Source: Enterobacter genomosp. O
Lineage (GTDB): Bacteria; Pseudomonadota; Gammaproteobacteria; Enterobacterales; Enterobacteriaceae
Length of the DNA: 64,000 nucleotides
Direction: 5' to 3'
Assembly: GCF_001022965.1 (NCBI RefSeq)
Contig: NZ_LECZ01000024.1
Location: forward strand, 310,001-374,000
Position numbers and translations under genes: made by a program. The notes beneath the pieces are model-generated. The model worked only from the letters and a program-made list of their open reading frames with translations. It was not told where the DNA came from and did not search any database. Positions 31,446-44,050 of this stretch are shown in pieces; position 1 is the stretch's first letter, and every line of letters begins with the position of its first letter.

Positions 31446-31472
31446 CTCTGTTTTATAACGCGAGGAAAAAGT

Positions 31473-31811
31473 ATGACGACCATTCAGGCTTCAACCCAAC
31501 CTATTCAAACCAGCGGCGCGAGTGGAACTTCGAGCAGTAACGATATCTCTGCGCAAATCACCCGCATTCTCGACAAGATCAAAAAGCTAACTCAGCAGTT
31601 AAAAGAACTGGCAAACAGTCCCGTCAGCACCGATGAGAAGAAGAAGCAGCAGGAACTTATTCAGACCCAGATCAAAGTGCTGCAGGCGCAGCTCGCCGCA
31701 CTGCAGCGCCAGCAGGCCGAAGAGGCCCAGAAGAAGCAGGATCAAAAGCTGGGCAAAGTGGAAGGTGTAAATAGCCCGTCAGACAATAATCAGATTGATA
31801 TCTACATCTGA
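31473..31811 (+). CDS. FlxA-like family protein
   Basis: A 112-residue hydrophilic protein. The Ser/Thr-rich N-terminus (about 1-25) is followed by a long coiled coil (about 26-90, rich in Lys, Gln, Leu and Ala) and a polar tail ending NQIDIYI, the ending I recall for FlxA-like proteins. E. coli flxA is transcribed by FliA as a flagellar class 3 gene of unknown function, and a FliA-type promoter precedes this gene too. It occupies the position where E. coli has yfeN. Its 3' end overlaps the convergent yfeR by 10 bases. Confidence 0.82.
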   Translation: MTTIQASTQPIQTSGASGTSSSNDISAQITRILDKIKKLTQQLKELANSPVSTDEKKKQQELIQTQIKVLQAQLAALQRQQAEEAQKKQDQKLGKVEGVNSPSDNNQIDIYI

Positions 31812-32743
31812 TCGTCTGACGCGTTAAACAGTGGGTCGCGTATGCGGGCCTCGGTTAATCGTTGTGCCTGGATACGCACCACTTCCCAGATAGCCTGCGC
31901 CGCCCCCGAGAGTGAACGGTTTTTTCGCCGGACCAGCATCAGTTTTCGCTCAACAACGGGCGTTAATCGCTTGACGGCCAGCCGGCTTCCCTGCGGCAGG
32001 GGAAGCGCGAGGGCGGGCAACACGCTGATCCCGATTCCGGCTTCCACCATGGGAAACAGCGTCGCCGGATGACCAATCTCCTGCACGATTGTTGCCTTTA
32101 CGCCCTGATTCACCAGCGCGGAATCAATCAGCGGACGACTGCCCGAGGCATAATCCTGTAAAACCAGGTTCGCCCCTTTCAACGACTGCCAGTGAACGTG
32201 AGGCTGCATTGCCAGCGGATCGTCATCCCGGCAGAGCAGTAAAAACGGCTCTGAAAGCACGATCTCCCACTCCAGATCGTTCACCTGGCCGGGGTCGATC
32301 ACAATACCAAAATCCACATCCCCCTGACGGATGCTTTCCAGTACCCACTGCTGTGGCCTGTCGTGCAGCACAAAATCGATATCCGGATAGCGGTGGTTAC
32401 CCTCGGCAATGCACTGTGGGATAAGGTGCGCGGAAATGGTCTGGCTGGCCGCCACCCGCACGGTGCCCGAAAGCTGCTGCCCAAGCCTTCCCACGTCTCT
32501 GAGCGTACTGTTCAGTTCGTCCAGCAGCCGCTCCAGACGCTGCGCCAGCTGTTGCCCTGCCTCGGTGAGCACAACTTCTCGCGTCGTTCTGTCCAGCAAT
32601 TTCACGCCCGTCTGATTCTCCAGCTCTTTCACGCTGTGGCTCACCGCAGACTGGCTAAGGCCGATGATATCCCCTGCCCGACTAAAGCTGCGGGCATGGG
32701 CGACGGTAACAAAAACGCGAAGCTGGCGTAGTGAATAATTCAT
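31802..32743 (-). CDS. yfeR: YfeR, LysR-family regulator
   Basis: A 313-residue LysR-type regulator: N-terminal HTH ([23 protein letters not shown]) and a substrate-binding-like domain ([20 protein letters not shown] onward). In enterics yfeR is divergent from the transporter gene yfeH and controls it under low osmolarity in Salmonella; the 89-bp divergent gap here keeps that arrangement. The C-terminal ten residues differ from E. coli, where it now overlaps the FlxA-like gene. Confidence 0.92.
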   Translation of the reverse strand: MNYSLRQLRVFVTVAHARSFSRAGDIIGLSQSAVSHSVKELENQTGVKLLDRTTREVVLTEAGQQLAQRLERLLDELNSTLRDVGRLGQQLSGTVRVAASQTISAHLIPQCIAEGNHRYPDIDFVLHDRPQQWVLESIRQGDVDFGIVIDPGQVNDLEWEIVLSEPFLLLCRDDDPLAMQPHVHWQSLKGANLVLQDYASGSRPLIDSALVNQGVKATIVQEIGHPATLFPMVEAGIGISVLPALALPLPQGSRLAVKRLTPVVERKLMLVRRKNRSLSGAAQAIWEVVRIQAQRLTEARIRDPLFNASDDQM

Positions 32744-32832
32744 CTGTTTAATTCATGAATGGATGCAATAAATCAATTTTATTTCTCAAATGGAAAAAAG
32801 CACAATAGCAACATCTGATTTCAGGAGTCATT

Positions 32833-33828
32833 ATGAAACTATTTCGTATCCTTGATCCGTTTACGCTTACCCTGGTGGTCACCGTTTTACTGGCCTCCTT
32901 CTTCCCCGCACGCGGCGGTTTTGTCCCGTTCTTTGAAGGACTCACCACGGCGGCCATCGCGTTGCTGTTCTTTATGCATGGCGCCAAACTTTCCCGTGAA
33001 GCGATCATTGCAGGCGGGGGTCACTGGCGACTGCACCTGTGGGTGATGTGCAGCACCTTCATTCTGTTCCCGATACTCGGCGTGCTGTTTGCCTGGTGGG
33101 CACCGGTAAACGTCGATCCAGCGCTTTATACGGGTTTCCTCTATCTGTGCATTCTGCCCGCGACCGTTCAGTCCGCCATTGCGTTTACCTCGCTGGCGGG
33201 GGGTAACGTCGCGGCGGCGGTTTGTTCAGCGTCAGCGTCCAGCCTGTTAGGGATTTTCGTCTCACCGCTGCTGGTAGGCCTGCTGATGAACATGCACGGT
33301 GCGGAAGGTAACCTCGAGCAGGTTGGCAAAATCTGCCTGCAGCTGCTGCTGCCGTTTGTCCTGGGGCACCTCTCCCGGCCCTGGACCGGCGCGTTTGTGG
33401 CGAAGCATAAAAAATGGATTTCAAAAACCGACCAGACCTCGATTCTGCTGGTGGTTTACTCTGCCTTCAGCGAAGCGGTCGTGAACGGGATCTGGCACAA
33501 GGTGGGGGCAGGTTCACTGCTGTTTATCGTGGTGGTCAGCATCGTCCTGCTGGCGATTGTGATTGCCGTAAACGTCTTTGTGGCACGCAAGTGCGGCTTC
33601 AACAAAGCGGATGAAATTACGATTGTCTTCTGCGGTTCGAAGAAGAGCCTGGCGAACGGTATCCCGATGGCCAACATTCTATTCCCGACCTCAGTGATTG
33701 GGATGATGGTGCTGCCGCTGATGATTTTCCATCAGATCCAGCTGATGGTCTGCGCAGTGCTGGCGCGTCGCTACAAGCGCCAGACGGAAAAACTGGCGCA
33801 GGAAGAGACCCGCGCCGCGAAGGCTTAA
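32833..33828 (+). CDS. yfeH: YfeH, bile acid:sodium symporter family transporter
   Basis: A 331-residue inner-membrane protein of the BASS/SBF-like family with about ten hydrophobic helices, including a typical ALLFFMHGAKLSREA segment and FCGSKKSLANGIPMA. The substrate is unknown. The AGGAG ribosome-binding site lies 6 bases before the ATG. It is divergent from its probable regulator yfeR and overlaps the convergent ypeB by 4 bases. Confidence 0.92.
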   Translation: MKLFRILDPFTLTLVVTVLLASFFPARGGFVPFFEGLTTAAIALLFFMHGAKLSREAIIAGGGHWRLHLWVMCSTFILFPILGVLFAWWAPVNVDPALYTGFLYLCILPATVQSAIAFTSLAGGNVAAAVCSASASSLLGIFVSPLLVGLLMNMHGAEGNLEQVGKICLQLLLPFVLGHLSRPWTGAFVAKHKKWISKTDQTSILLVVYSAFSEAVVNGIWHKVGAGSLLFIVVVSIVLLAIVIAVNVFVARKCGFNKADEITIVFCGSKKSLANGIPMANILFPTSVIGMMVLPLMIFHQIQLMVCAVLARRYKRQTEKLAQEETRAAKA

Positions 33829-34040
33829 GGACGTTTCAGGGGCTGTACCAGTTGGGTCAGCCCCTCGGTTTTGATCAGTAGCGTGATAGCCATCAGCTCG
33901 CCCAGCCGCCCGGCCGGGAATTCATCCTTACGGGCAAACCACAGCAGATACTCCTCCGGCAAATCGATCAGCCTGCGGCCCTTGTATTTACCGAACGGCA
34001 TCTCCGTATTGGCGATCTCAACGAGCTGTTCTTTCTCCAC
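33825..34040 (-). CDS. ypeB: YpeB, DUF3820 family small protein
   Basis: A 71-residue protein with the DUF3820 core MPFGKYKGRRLIDLPEEYLLWFARK. That motif is shared with some nuclease-associated proteins, so a nucleic-acid role is possible but unproven. It starts one base after the ligA stop, so it is co-transcribed with DNA ligase as in E. coli. Confidence 0.9.
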   Translation of the reverse strand: MEKEQLVEIANTEMPFGKYKGRRLIDLPEEYLLWFARKDEFPAGRLGELMAITLLIKTEGLTQLVQPLKRP

Positions 34041-34041
34041 C

Positions 34042-36066
<2,025 letters not shown>

Positions 36067-36074
36067 TCAATGAG

Positions 36075-36099
36075 AAAAAACCCCCGACATGCGGGGGTT
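36075..36099 (-). terminator. Terminator or attenuator between zipA and ligA
   Basis: On the minus strand aacccccgcatgtcgggggtt is followed by T6, 28 bp past the zipA stop. The stem is 7-8 bp and strong. Confidence 0.8.
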
Positions 36100-36126
36100 G
36101 AGGAGGAGTTGAAGTAAACGCGACGA

Positions 36127-37110
36127 TTACGCGTTGGCTTCCTTAACTTCGCGGATGCGGTCCTGATACTCGCGCAGCTTCTGCGGGGTCATCATTCGAC
36201 GCTGATCGTCGAGCACCACACCGCCCACTTCATCAGCGATGTGCTGAGCGGATTGCAGCATCAGCTTAAAGTTCTGCAGTTCGTCGCCGTAGGACGGCAC
36301 CTGCATAAAGATAGTGACACCCGGCGTCACGAAATCACCGGTCATTTCCGGATCGAAGGTGCCAGGGTTAACCATGTTGGCCAGGCTGAATAAGGCCGGG
36401 CCACTACCGTCAGGGCTCAGGTGGCGATGGAAAATATTCATATCGCCAAACTTGAAGCCTGCCTGTTGAATACTGTTCAGCAGTACGTCACCGTTAAGAT
36501 GGCTGCCGTGATGCGCGGCCACGTTCATGATGATCACCGCTTCTTTACGCTGCGGTTTTTCAACAACCGGTTCAGGCTCGACAACGGGCTCAGGCTCAAC
36601 GTGCGGGGCCGGAGCGGGCTGCGGCGCTGGCTGCACGTGAACAGGCTGCTGCGGTTGTTGTACTGGCTGTGCAGGTTGTTGTTGCACCGGCTGTGGCGCA
36701 GGTTGCTGTTGAGCCGGCTGTGGCGCAGCAGGCTGCTGATGGACAGGCTGTTGCGGCGGCTGGCGCACCGGCTCTTCTACGGGCTGCGGCGCGTGCTGGC
36801 GCGGCTGTGCAGAAGCATACGGCGGTTGATACTGGTGCTGCGCAGGACGGGGGGCTTCATGCTCCCCATGGGCCGCGCCGGGCGCAGTATTGACCCGATG
36901 AACACGAACTTCACCCACGCCGTCGTCGTCGCTGCCATCGATGTCATCTTCACTGTCATCGTCGTCACGACTGGACTTCATGCGCTTCAGTGGGCGATCG
37001 CGAAACATAGAGGAACGCTCTTTACGGCTGGTCCAGAAACCATGTACCAGTAAAGCGATTATGGCGATCGCGCCAACAATGATTAATATCAGACGCAAAT
37101 CCTGCATCAT
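36127..37110 (-). CDS. zipA: ZipA, FtsZ membrane tether
   Basis: Essential divisome protein that anchors FtsZ to the inner membrane. The N-terminal helix ([21 protein letters not shown], type Ib) is followed by a basic then acidic segment, a long Pro/Gln-rich flexible linker (about residues 85-185) and the C-terminal FtsZ-binding domain (about 190-327). The linker is more repetitive in QQPAP units than in E. coli. The first of two adjacent ATGs gives 327 residues and MMQDLRL as in E. coli. Confidence 0.96.
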   Translation of the reverse strand: MMQDLRLILIIVGAIAIIALLVHGFWTSRKERSSMFRDRPLKRMKSSRDDDDSEDDIDGSDDDGVGEVRVHRVNTAPGAAHGEHEAPRPAQHQYQPPYASAQPRQHAPQPVEEPVRQPPQQPVHQQPAAPQPAQQQPAPQPVQQQPAQPVQQPQQPVHVQPAPQPAPAPHVEPEPVVEPEPVVEKPQRKEAVIIMNVAAHHGSHLNGDVLLNSIQQAGFKFGDMNIFHRHLSPDGSGPALFSLANMVNPGTFDPEMTGDFVTPGVTIFMQVPSYGDELQNFKLMLQSAQHIADEVGGVVLDDQRRMMTPQKLREYQDRIREVKEANA

Positions 37111-37340
37111 TATATTCTCTGTTGTTCTAACACCTTGCCACCACGGCAAACATTTACTCACTAAGAGTATTTGCCGTTTACGTCAAGTGCAAGTGTGTGC
37201 AGAGCATTCACAGCATAAAGATGAAGGAAATCGTGCTTTTTGCTGGTTTTTCGAACATTTCCGAACTGGTCATTGGTCCGTAAGTGGATAATATAGGCGA
37301 GCAATTCCACTGGTTGTGTAAAAAGGAGTACAGCCTGGTT

Positions 37341-38102
37341 ATGGTTTCAACATCTTCTTCTCCCCCGCGCAGCGGTGTCTGGTATTTTTCTCAGGGCTGG
37401 AAACTGGTCTCCCTGCCGGGTATTCGACGCTTCGTCATACTGCCGCTGTTGATCAACATTATTCTGATGGGCGGCGCGTTCTGGTGGCTGTTCACCAGGC
37501 TGGAGAGCTGGATCCCGTCGCTGATGAGCCACGTGCCAGACTGGCTGCAGTGGCTTAACTACCTGCTCTGGCCGGTAGCGGTGATCTCCGTTCTGCTGGT
37601 ATTCGGGTACTTCTTCTCAACGATTGCGAACTGGATAGCCGCCCCGTTTAACGGCCTGCTGGCGGAACAGCTGGAAGCACGGCTTACCGGCGCAACGCCA
37701 CCGGACACGGGCGTGCTGGGGATAATGAAAGATCTCCCGCGCATCATGAAGCGCGAATGGCAGAAGTTTGCCTGGTACCTGCCCCGGGCGATTGTGCTGC
37801 TTATTCTTTACTTCGTGCCAGGCATTGGCCAGACGGTGGCGCCAGTGCTGTGGTTCCTGTTCAGCGCCTGGATGCTTGCTATCCAGTACTGCGACTATCC
37901 GTTCGATAACCACAAGGTGCCGTTTAAAGAGATGCGCACTGCCCTGCGCACCCAGAAGGTCGCCAATATGCAGTTCGGCGCGCTGACCAGCCTGTTCACG
38001 ATGATTCCCTTCCTCAATCTGTTCATCATGCCCGTGGCGGTCTGCGGTGCGACGGCGATGTGGGTGGACTGCTATCGTGCTAAACACGCGTTATGGAAAT
38101 AA
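37341..38102 (+). CDS. cysZ: CysZ, sulfate permease
   Basis: Inner-membrane sulfate uptake protein feeding cysteine synthesis. It has 253 residues and four main hydrophobic segments. The ATG chosen reads MVSTSSS and gives the E. coli length; earlier in-frame codons would prepend 19 residues without homology. AAGGAG lies 12 bases upstream. It is followed by cysK in the same direction, and divergent zipA precedes. Confidence 0.93.
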   Translation: MVSTSSSPPRSGVWYFSQGWKLVSLPGIRRFVILPLLINIILMGGAFWWLFTRLESWIPSLMSHVPDWLQWLNYLLWPVAVISVLLVFGYFFSTIANWIAAPFNGLLAEQLEARLTGATPPDTGVLGIMKDLPRIMKREWQKFAWYLPRAIVLLILYFVPGIGQTVAPVLWFLFSAWMLAIQYCDYPFDNHKVPFKEMRTALRTQKVANMQFGALTSLFTMIPFLNLFIMPVAVCGATAMWVDCYRAKHALWK

Positions 38103-38265
38103 TGCAAAACTGTGTAAATGAGGGAGGGCTTATGCTCTCCCTTATTCCATACTGATCCCCATTATTTCCTTGCAGTATATAGATATGCGAATTCCTTACT
38201 TCCCCCTACCTGCTTAGCAGGTATGCTGGGTCGGTATCCCAATTTCATACAGTTAAGGACAGGCC

Positions 38266-39237
38266 ATGAGTAAGATTTATGAAGACAACTCGCTGACTAT
38301 CGGTCATACGCCCCTGGTTCGACTGAACCGTATCGGTAATGGACGCATTCTGGCGAAGGTCGAATCACGTAACCCGAGCTTCAGCGTAAAATGCCGTATC
38401 GGTGCAAACATGATTTGGGATGCTGAAAAACGTGGCGTACTGAAGCCTGGCGTTGAGCTGGTGGAACCGACCAGCGGCAACACCGGTATCGCGCTGGCCT
38501 ATGTAGCTGCCGCACGCGGCTACAAGCTGACGCTGACCATGCCAGAAACCATGAGCATCGAGCGTCGCAAACTGCTTAAAGCGCTGGGTGCGAATCTGGT
38601 GCTGACCGAAGGCGCGAAGGGCATGAAAGGTGCCATTCAGAAAGCTGAAGAGATTGTGGCCAGCGATCCGGCGAAATATTTGCTGCTGCAGCAGTTCAGC
38701 AACCCGGCTAACCCGGAAATTCACGAGAAGACCACCGGTCCGGAAATCTGGGAAGATACCGACGGTCAGGTTGATGTCTTTATCTCCGGCGTGGGTACCG
38801 GCGGTACGCTGACCGGCGTGTCGCGCTATATTAAAGGCACAAAGGGTAAAAAAGATCTGATCACCGTTGCCGTTGAGCCGACTGACTCCCCGGTTATCAC
38901 CCAGGCACTGGCGGGCGAAGAGCTCAAACCAGGCCCGCACAAAATTCAGGGTATTGGCGCGGGCTTCATTCCGGGCAACCTGGATCTGAAGCTGATCGAT
39001 AAAGTGGTTACCATCACTAACGAAGAAGCCATCTCTACCGCGCGTCGCCTGATGGATGAAGAAGGCATTCTGGCGGGTATCTCTTCCGGTGCGGCCGTTG
39101 CGGCAGCGCTCAAACTTCAGGAAGATGAGGCCTTTACCAATAAGAATATTGTGGTTATCCTTCCTTCCTCGGGTGAGCGTTACTTGAGCACCGCACTGTT
39201 TGCCGATCTGTTTACCGAAAAAGAGCTGCAACAGTAG
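38266..39237 (+). CDS. cysK: CysK, O-acetylserine sulfhydrylase A
   Basis: PLP enzyme that forms cysteine from O-acetylserine and sulfide. Schiff-base Lys42 lies in FSVKCRIG, the substrate loop in TSGNTGIAL and the phosphate loop in GTGGTLTG. It has 323 residues with the E. coli N-terminus. A perfect ACCTGC-tta-GCAGGT repeat at 38208-38222, ending at a TATGCT -10-like hexamer, marks the probable promoter, where CysB control is expected. Confidence 0.97.
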   Translation: MSKIYEDNSLTIGHTPLVRLNRIGNGRILAKVESRNPSFSVKCRIGANMIWDAEKRGVLKPGVELVEPTSGNTGIALAYVAAARGYKLTLTMPETMSIERRKLLKALGANLVLTEGAKGMKGAIQKAEEIVASDPAKYLLLQQFSNPANPEIHEKTTGPEIWEDTDGQVDVFISGVGTGGTLTGVSRYIKGTKGKKDLITVAVEPTDSPVITQALAGEELKPGPHKIQGIGAGFIPGNLDLKLIDKVVTITNEEAISTARRLMDEEGILAGISSGAAVAAALKLQEDEAFTNKNIVVILPSSGERYLSTALFADLFTEKELQQ

Positions 39238-39259
39238 TGCCAGCATGTTAATAACGCGT

Positions 39260-39287
39260 AAAAAAGCACCTTTTCAGGTGCTTTTTT
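39260..39287 (+). terminator. Terminator of cysK
   Basis: aaaaaagcacc / ggtgctttttt around a ttttca loop, 23 bp after the stop. Confidence 0.9.
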
Positions 39288-39369
39288 GTGGCCTGCTTCA
39301 AACTTTTGCCCCTCCTGGCATTGCTTCACCCCGTTGGGTCTGGTATTTAAACCAGCAATTATTTTGATG

Positions 39370-39385
39370 CGTGAAATTAATCAGT
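39370..39385. promoter_or_regulatory. Possible CRP site upstream of ptsH
   Basis: CGTGA-AATTAA-TCAGT matches 7 of 10 CRP core positions, about 60 bp before the probable -35. CRP activates ptsHI in E. coli. Confidence 0.4.
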
Positions 39386-39420
39386 GAACGAAATAGCCTT
39401 GCTGAATCGATTTTATGATT

Positions 39421-39449
39421 TGGTTCAAGTCTTGCTTTCGCTGCATAAT
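39421..39449 (+). promoter_or_regulatory. ptsH promoter
   Basis: -10 CATAAT (39444-39449) with a poor -35 TGGTTC (39421-39426) at 17 bp, as in the activator-dependent E. coli ptsH promoter. A gatcgaaacgtcagc stretch (39460-39474) just downstream resembles a Cra-type site. The leader to ptsH is about 100 nt. Confidence 0.5.
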
Positions 39450-39554
39450 GTTTAATGACGATCGAAACGTCAGCGCTAACAATACAGGCTAAAGTTCAGT
39501 CGCCAGGCTAGACTTTAGTTCCACAACACTAAACCTATAAGTTGGGGAAATACA

Positions 39555-39812
39555 ATGTTCCAGCAAGAAGTTACCATTACCGCTCCGAACGGTCTGCACA
39601 CCCGCCCTGCTGCTCAGTTTGTTAAAGAAGCGAAAGGCTTCACTTCTGAAATCACTGTGACTTCCAACGGCAAAAGCGCCAGCGCAAAAAGCCTGTTTAA
39701 ACTGCAGACTCTGGGCCTGACTCAGGGCACCGTAGTCACCATCTCTGCGGAAGGTGAAGACGAGCAGAAAGCAGTTGAGCATCTGGTAAAACTGATGGCT
39801 GAGCTCGAGTAA
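39555..39812 (+). CDS. ptsH: HPr, phosphocarrier protein of the PTS
   Basis: An 85-residue phosphocarrier that takes phosphate from EI at His15 (NGLHTRPA) and passes it to sugar-specific EIIA domains; it also binds regulators. Ser46 sits in AKSLFKLQ. A strong GGGGAAA ribosome-binding site precedes it. First gene of ptsH-ptsI-crr, 44 bp ahead of ptsI. Confidence 0.98.
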
Positions 39813-39856
39813 GTTTACGGGTTCTTTTAAATATCAGTCACAAGTAAGGTAGGGTT

Positions 39857-41584
39857 ATGATTTCAGGCATTTTAGCATCCCCGGGTATCGCTTTCGGCAA
39901 AGCACTGCTGCTGAAAGAAGACGAGATCGTCATCGACCGGAAAAAAATTTCTGCCGACAAGGTTGATCAGGAAGTTGAACGTTTTCTGAGCGGTCGTGCC
40001 AAGGCATCTGCGCAACTGGAAGCAATCAAGACTAAAGCTGGCGAAACTTTCGGTGAAGAAAAAGAAGCCATCTTCGAAGGGCACATCATGCTGCTCGAAG
40101 ATGAGGAGCTGGAGCAGGAAATCATAGCCCTGATTAAAGATAAAGGCATGACGGCCGACGCGGCTGCACATGAAGTTATCGAAGGTCAGGCAACTGCCCT
40201 GGAAGAACTGGATGATGAATACCTGAAAGAGCGTGCGGCTGACGTACGTGACATCGGTAAGCGCCTGCTGCGCAACATCCTGGGTCTGGCCATTATCGAC
40301 CTGAGCGCGATTCAGGATGAAGTTATCCTGGTTGCCGCTGACCTCACCCCGTCTGAAACCGCACAGCTGAACCTGAAAAAGGTCCTCGGTTTCATCACTG
40401 ACGCGGGCGGCCGTACCTCCCACACCTCTATCATGGCGCGTTCTCTGGAACTGCCAGCCATCGTGGGTACTGGTAGCGTCACCTCTCAGGTGAAAAATGG
40501 CGACTATCTGATTCTGGATGCCGTGAACAATCTGGTTTACGTCAACCCAACCAACGAAGAGATCGATAAACTGCGCGCGGTTCAGGAGCAGGTTGCGACT
40601 GAAAAAGCGGAACTCGCTAAGCTGAAAGACCTGCCAGCCATCACCCTTGACGGCCATCAGGTAGAAGTGTGCGCGAATATCGGTACCGTCCGCGACGTTG
40701 ATGGCGCCGAGCGTAACGGTGCGGAAGGCGTGGGTCTCTATCGTACTGAATTCCTGTTCATGGATCGTGACGCCCTGCCAACTGAAGAAGAGCAGTTCGC
40801 GGCATACAAAGCGGTGGCTGAAGCCTGTGGCTCTCAGGCCGTTATCGTCCGTACCATGGACATCGGTGGCGACAAAGAGCTGCCGTACATGAACTTCCCG
40901 AAAGAAGAGAACCCGTTCCTGGGCTGGCGTGCAATCCGTATCGCGATGGATCGTAAAGAGATCCTGCGTGACCAGGTTCGCGCGATTCTGCGTGCCTCCG
41001 CTTTCGGTAAACTGCGCATCATGTTCCCGATGATCATCTCTGTTGAAGAAGTGCGTGCACTGAAGAAAGAGATCGAAATCTACAAACAGGAACTGCGCGA
41101 CGAAGGTAAAGCGTTTGACGAGTCAATCGAGATCGGCGTGATGGTGGAAACACCTGCGGCCGCGACCATTGCGCGTCATTTAGCCAAAGAAGTTGATTTC
41201 TTTAGTATCGGCACCAATGATTTAACGCAGTACACCCTGGCAGTTGACCGTGGTAATGATATGATTTCACATCTCTACCAGCCAATGTCACCGTCCGTAC
41301 TGAACTTGATCAAGCAAGTTATTGATGCTTCTCATGCAGAAGGTAAATGGACTGGCATGTGTGGTGAGCTTGCAGGCGACGAACGTGCTACACTTCTGTT
41401 GCTGGGTATGGGTCTGGACGAATTCTCTATGAGCGCCATTTCCATCCCGCGCATTAAGAAGATTATCCGTAACACGAACTTCGAAGATGCGAAGGTGTTA
41501 GCAGAGCAGGCTCTTGCTCAACCGACAACGGACGAGTTAATGACGCTGGTTAACAAGTTCATTGAAGAAAAAACAATCTGCTAA
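39857..41584 (+). CDS. ptsI: Enzyme I of the PTS (phosphoenolpyruvate-protein phosphotransferase)
   Basis: First enzyme of sugar phosphotransfer; it moves phosphate from PEP to HPr. It has 575 residues. Phospho-His189 lies in [22 protein letters not shown]-type context, the PEP-binding barrel carries [10 protein letters not shown] and MVETPAAA, and the C-terminal domain has the catalytic Cys in [10 protein letters not shown]. In E. coli extra crr promoters lie inside the 3' end of ptsI; I could not pick them out here. Confidence 0.98.
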   Translation: MISGILASPGIAFGKALLLKEDEIVIDRKKISADKVDQEVERFLSGRAKASAQLEAIKTKAGETFGEEKEAIFEGHIMLLEDEELEQEIIALIKDKGMTADAAAHEVIEGQATALEELDDEYLKERAADVRDIGKRLLRNILGLAIIDLSAIQDEVILVAADLTPSETAQLNLKKVLGFITDAGGRTSHTSIMARSLELPAIVGTGSVTSQVKNGDYLILDAVNNLVYVNPTNEEIDKLRAVQEQVATEKAELAKLKDLPAITLDGHQVEVCANIGTVRDVDGAERNGAEGVGLYRTEFLFMDRDALPTEEEQFAAYKAVAEACGSQAVIVRTMDIGGDKELPYMNFPKEENPFLGWRAIRIAMDRKEILRDQVRAILRASAFGKLRIMFPMIISVEEVRALKKEIEIYKQELRDEGKAFDESIEIGVMVETPAAATIARHLAKEVDFFSIGTNDLTQYTLAVDRGNDMISHLYQPMSPSVLNLIKQVIDASHAEGKWTGMCGELAGDERATLLLLGMGLDEFSMSAISIPRIKKIIRNTNFEDAKVLAEQALAQPTTDELMTLVNKFIEEKTIC

Positions 41585-41624
41585 TCCACGAGATGCGGCC
41601 CAAATTACTGCTTAGGAGAAGATC

Positions 41625-42134
41625 ATGGGTTTGTTCGATAAACTGAAATCTCTGGTTTCTGATGATAAGAAAGACACCGGAACTATTGAGATTGTTGCTC
41701 CGCTCTCCGGCGAGATCGTCAACATCGAAGACGTGCCGGATGTAGTGTTTGCTGAGAAAATCGTTGGTGATGGCATTGCGATCAAACCAACTGGCAACAA
41801 AATGGTTGCACCAGTTGACGGCACCATCGGTAAAATTTTTGAAACCAACCATGCGTTCTCTATCGAATCTGATAGCGGTATCGAACTGTTCGTTCACTTC
41901 GGTATCGACACCGTTGAACTGAAAGGCGAAGGCTTCAAACGTATCGCGGAAGAAGGCCAGCGTGTTAAAGTTGGCGACCCGGTCATTGAATTCGATCTGC
42001 CACTGCTGGAAGAAAAAGCCAAGTCTACCCTGACGCCGGTTGTTATCTCCAACATGGACGAAATCAAAGAACTGATCAAACTGTCTGGCAGCGTCACCGT
42101 GGGCGAAACCCCGGTTATCCGCATCAAGAAGTAA
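41625..42134 (+). CDS. crr: EIIA-Glc (Crr), glucose-specific PTS component
   Basis: A 169-residue protein that relays phosphate from HPr to glucose EIIBC and mediates catabolite control by stimulating adenylate cyclase and blocking non-PTS permeases. Active His91 ([10 protein letters not shown]) and the supporting His76 (ETNHAFS) are in place. It is 40 bp after ptsI in the same operon. Confidence 0.98.
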   Translation: MGLFDKLKSLVSDDKKDTGTIEIVAPLSGEIVNIEDVPDVVFAEKIVGDGIAIKPTGNKMVAPVDGTIGKIFETNHAFSIESDSGIELFVHFGIDTVELKGEGFKRIAEEGQRVKVGDPVIEFDLPLLEEKAKSTLTPVVISNMDEIKELIKLSGSVTVGETPVIRIKK

Positions 42135-42148
42135 TTCTTGCCGCACAG

Positions 42149-42177
42149 AAAAATGGCGCCTTCGGGCGCCATTTTTG
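42149..42177. terminator. Bidirectional terminator between crr and pdxK
   Basis: aaaaatggcgcc / ggcgccattttt around ttcg, a stable tetraloop hairpin with A/T flanks between convergent genes. Confidence 0.92.
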
Positions 42178-42178
42178 T

Positions 42179-43015
42179 TTATGCAGGGAGAATAAGCTCG
42201 TCGTACCCTTTCGACTGCGTATACAGCATCACGTCAGTCACCCGATCGCCCGCCATGCGAATGGCATCGGCAACGGTTTTCCCCTCAACGATTCCGCTTA
42301 CCAGTTCTGAACAGAACAGATCGCCCGTCCCTTTCAGATCGGTTTCTACGCGCGGATGCGCGCTGACGGTAACACCCTCATTCGTCACCAGAACCACGTG
42401 GATGTTTTGCGGATCGTCGGCAACCGGCGCGCTGGTGATCGCCACCCATTTCAGGGTGTCGGAGAGCAATCCCTGCGCGGCGGCAATGGCGCTTTCAGGC
42501 GTACGGCACGGTTTACCGCTTAACACCTCAAGTTCAAACACGTTAGGCGTAATGCCCTGCGCCAGCGGCAGCAGGTGCTCACGGTAGGCTTCAGGAATAC
42601 CGGGCTTCACGTACATCCCGCTGTCGATATCGCCGATAACCGGGTCGACCAGCACCAGCAGGTCAGGATGCTGCACTTTTACCGCCTTCAGCCACTGCGC
42701 CAGCAAGGCGATCTGGCTGGCGCTGCCCATATAGCCGGTGGTGACCGCCTTAAGCTCGCGCAGGATCTCGCGCTCTTCCAGCGCCTTCAGGTAGCCGCTG
42801 AACCACTCATCGGGGATCACGCCGCCGTAGAAGGTGTCATAGTGCGGCGTGTTGCTGAACAGCACCGTCGGCACGGCGGTGACGTTCAGCCTGTGGGTAC
42901 GAATGTTCGGTACCGCAATGCTGTTCCCCACGCTGCCGTAAACCACCTGCGACTGCACGGCGACAATATCGGTTTGCTGCGCCCGGGTTTTATCCCGGAA
43001 TAAAATCATCTCCAT
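42179..43015 (-). CDS. pdxK: PdxK, pyridoxine/pyridoxal/pyridoxamine kinase
   Basis: Salvage kinase of the ribokinase fold that phosphorylates B6 vitamers for PLP production. It has 278 residues, slightly shorter than in E. coli at the C-terminus. Visible are the substrate pocket around [29 protein letters not shown], and the anion-hole/catalytic Asp in KGTGDLFC. It starts 5 bases after the cysM stop, so it is probably co-transcribed with that PLP-dependent synthase. Confidence 0.94.
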   Translation of the reverse strand: MEMILFRDKTRAQQTDIVAVQSQVVYGSVGNSIAVPNIRTHRLNVTAVPTVLFSNTPHYDTFYGGVIPDEWFSGYLKALEEREILRELKAVTTGYMGSASQIALLAQWLKAVKVQHPDLLVLVDPVIGDIDSGMYVKPGIPEAYREHLLPLAQGITPNVFELEVLSGKPCRTPESAIAAAQGLLSDTLKWVAITSAPVADDPQNIHVVLVTNEGVTVSAHPRVETDLKGTGDLFCSELVSGIVEGKTVADAIRMAGDRVTDVMLYTQSKGYDELILPA

Positions 43016-43020
43016 GACGC

Positions 43021-43932
43021 TTAAATCCCCGCCCCCTGCGAATAACTCTCTTCACCAAAGACGCCGGTAGACAGATAGCGATCGCCGCGGTCGCAAATAA
43101 TCGCGACTACGACGGCATCGGGGCTTGCCTGCGCAACGCGCAACGCGCCCGCTACCGCGCCACCCGAGCTAACCCCGCAGAAGATGCCTTCACGCACGGC
43201 CAGTTCACGCATGGTATTCTCCGCCTCGCGCTGATGAATATCCAGCACCTGGTCCACAAGCTGCGCATTAAAGATGCCGGGCATATATTCCGCAGGCCAG
43301 CGGCGAATGCCCGGAATGCTGCTCCCCTCTTCCGGCTGCAGGCCAACGATGGTAACGGCTTTCTCCTGCTCGCGCAGAAAACGCGATACCCCGGTAATGG
43401 TGCCGGTGGTCCCCATGCTGGAGACAAAGTGGGTGATGCGCCCGTCCGTTTGTTGCCAGATTTCCGGGCCGGTGGTGGTGTAGTGCGCGTACGGGTTGTC
43501 CGGATTGTTGAACTGATCGAGAAGCTTACCTTCGCCGCGCTCGGCCATTTCTAACGCCAGGTCGCGTGCGCCTTCCATACCCTGCTCTTTGGTCACCAGA
43601 ATCAGCTCGGCCCCGTAGGCACGCATCGCTGCGCGACGCTCCTGGCTCATGTTGTCCGGCATCAGCAGCTTCATGCGGTAGCCTTTCAGCGCCGCAATCA
43701 TTGCCAGCGCGATACCGGTGTTGCCGCTGGTGGCCTCAATCAGCACGTCGCCTGGCTTAATTTCACCGCGCTTTTCGGACTGGACAATCATCGACAGCGC
43801 CGCGCGGTCCTTCACCGACCCCGCCGGGTTATTGCCTTCAAGTTTGACCCAGATTTCGCTGCCGTTATCAGGCCCCATGCGCTGAAGCTTGACCAGAGGC
43901 GTGTTGCCGATGGTGTGTTCGAGTGTATTCAC
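43021..43932 (-). CDS. cysM: CysM, cysteine synthase B
   Basis: PLP enzyme that makes cysteine, or S-sulfocysteine when thiosulfate is the sulfur source. It has 303 residues. Schiff-base Lys41 lies in [10 protein letters not shown], with TSGNTGIAL and GTTGTITG loops. It lies downstream of cysA in the same direction, but a REP pair separates them. It follows the cysPUWA cluster as in E. coli. Confidence 0.96.
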   Translation of the reverse strand: MNTLEHTIGNTPLVKLQRMGPDNGSEIWVKLEGNNPAGSVKDRAALSMIVQSEKRGEIKPGDVLIEATSGNTGIALAMIAALKGYRMKLLMPDNMSQERRAAMRAYGAELILVTKEQGMEGARDLALEMAERGEGKLLDQFNNPDNPYAHYTTTGPEIWQQTDGRITHFVSSMGTTGTITGVSRFLREQEKAVTIVGLQPEEGSSIPGIRRWPAEYMPGIFNAQLVDQVLDIHQREAENTMRELAVREGIFCGVSSGGAVAGALRVAQASPDAVVVAIICDRGDRYLSTGVFGEESYSQGAGI

Positions 43933-43950
43933 GTTTTTTACTCAATAAAA

Positions 43951-44031
43951 AAGCCGGGTGGCGCTTCGCTTACCCGGCCTACAAGACGCAGTTTTAGCTG
44001 TAGGCCCGGTAAGCGCAGCGCCACCGGGCGA
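43951..44031. repeat. Paired inverted REP elements (BIME) between cysM and cysA
   Basis: Two REP units in opposite orientation: gccgggtggcgcttcgct-tacccggc (43953-43978) and gcccggtaagcgcagcgccaccgggc (44004-44029), with a 25-bp linker. Such elements stabilise upstream mRNA and can bind gyrase or IHF. Confidence 0.88.
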
Positions 44032-44050
44032 TAAACATCCTAATAACCTA

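Noticed and set aside
38365-39246. A 293-codon open frame opposite cysK
   Set aside because: Shadow of a highly conserved gene, with antisense-type composition and no signal of its own.
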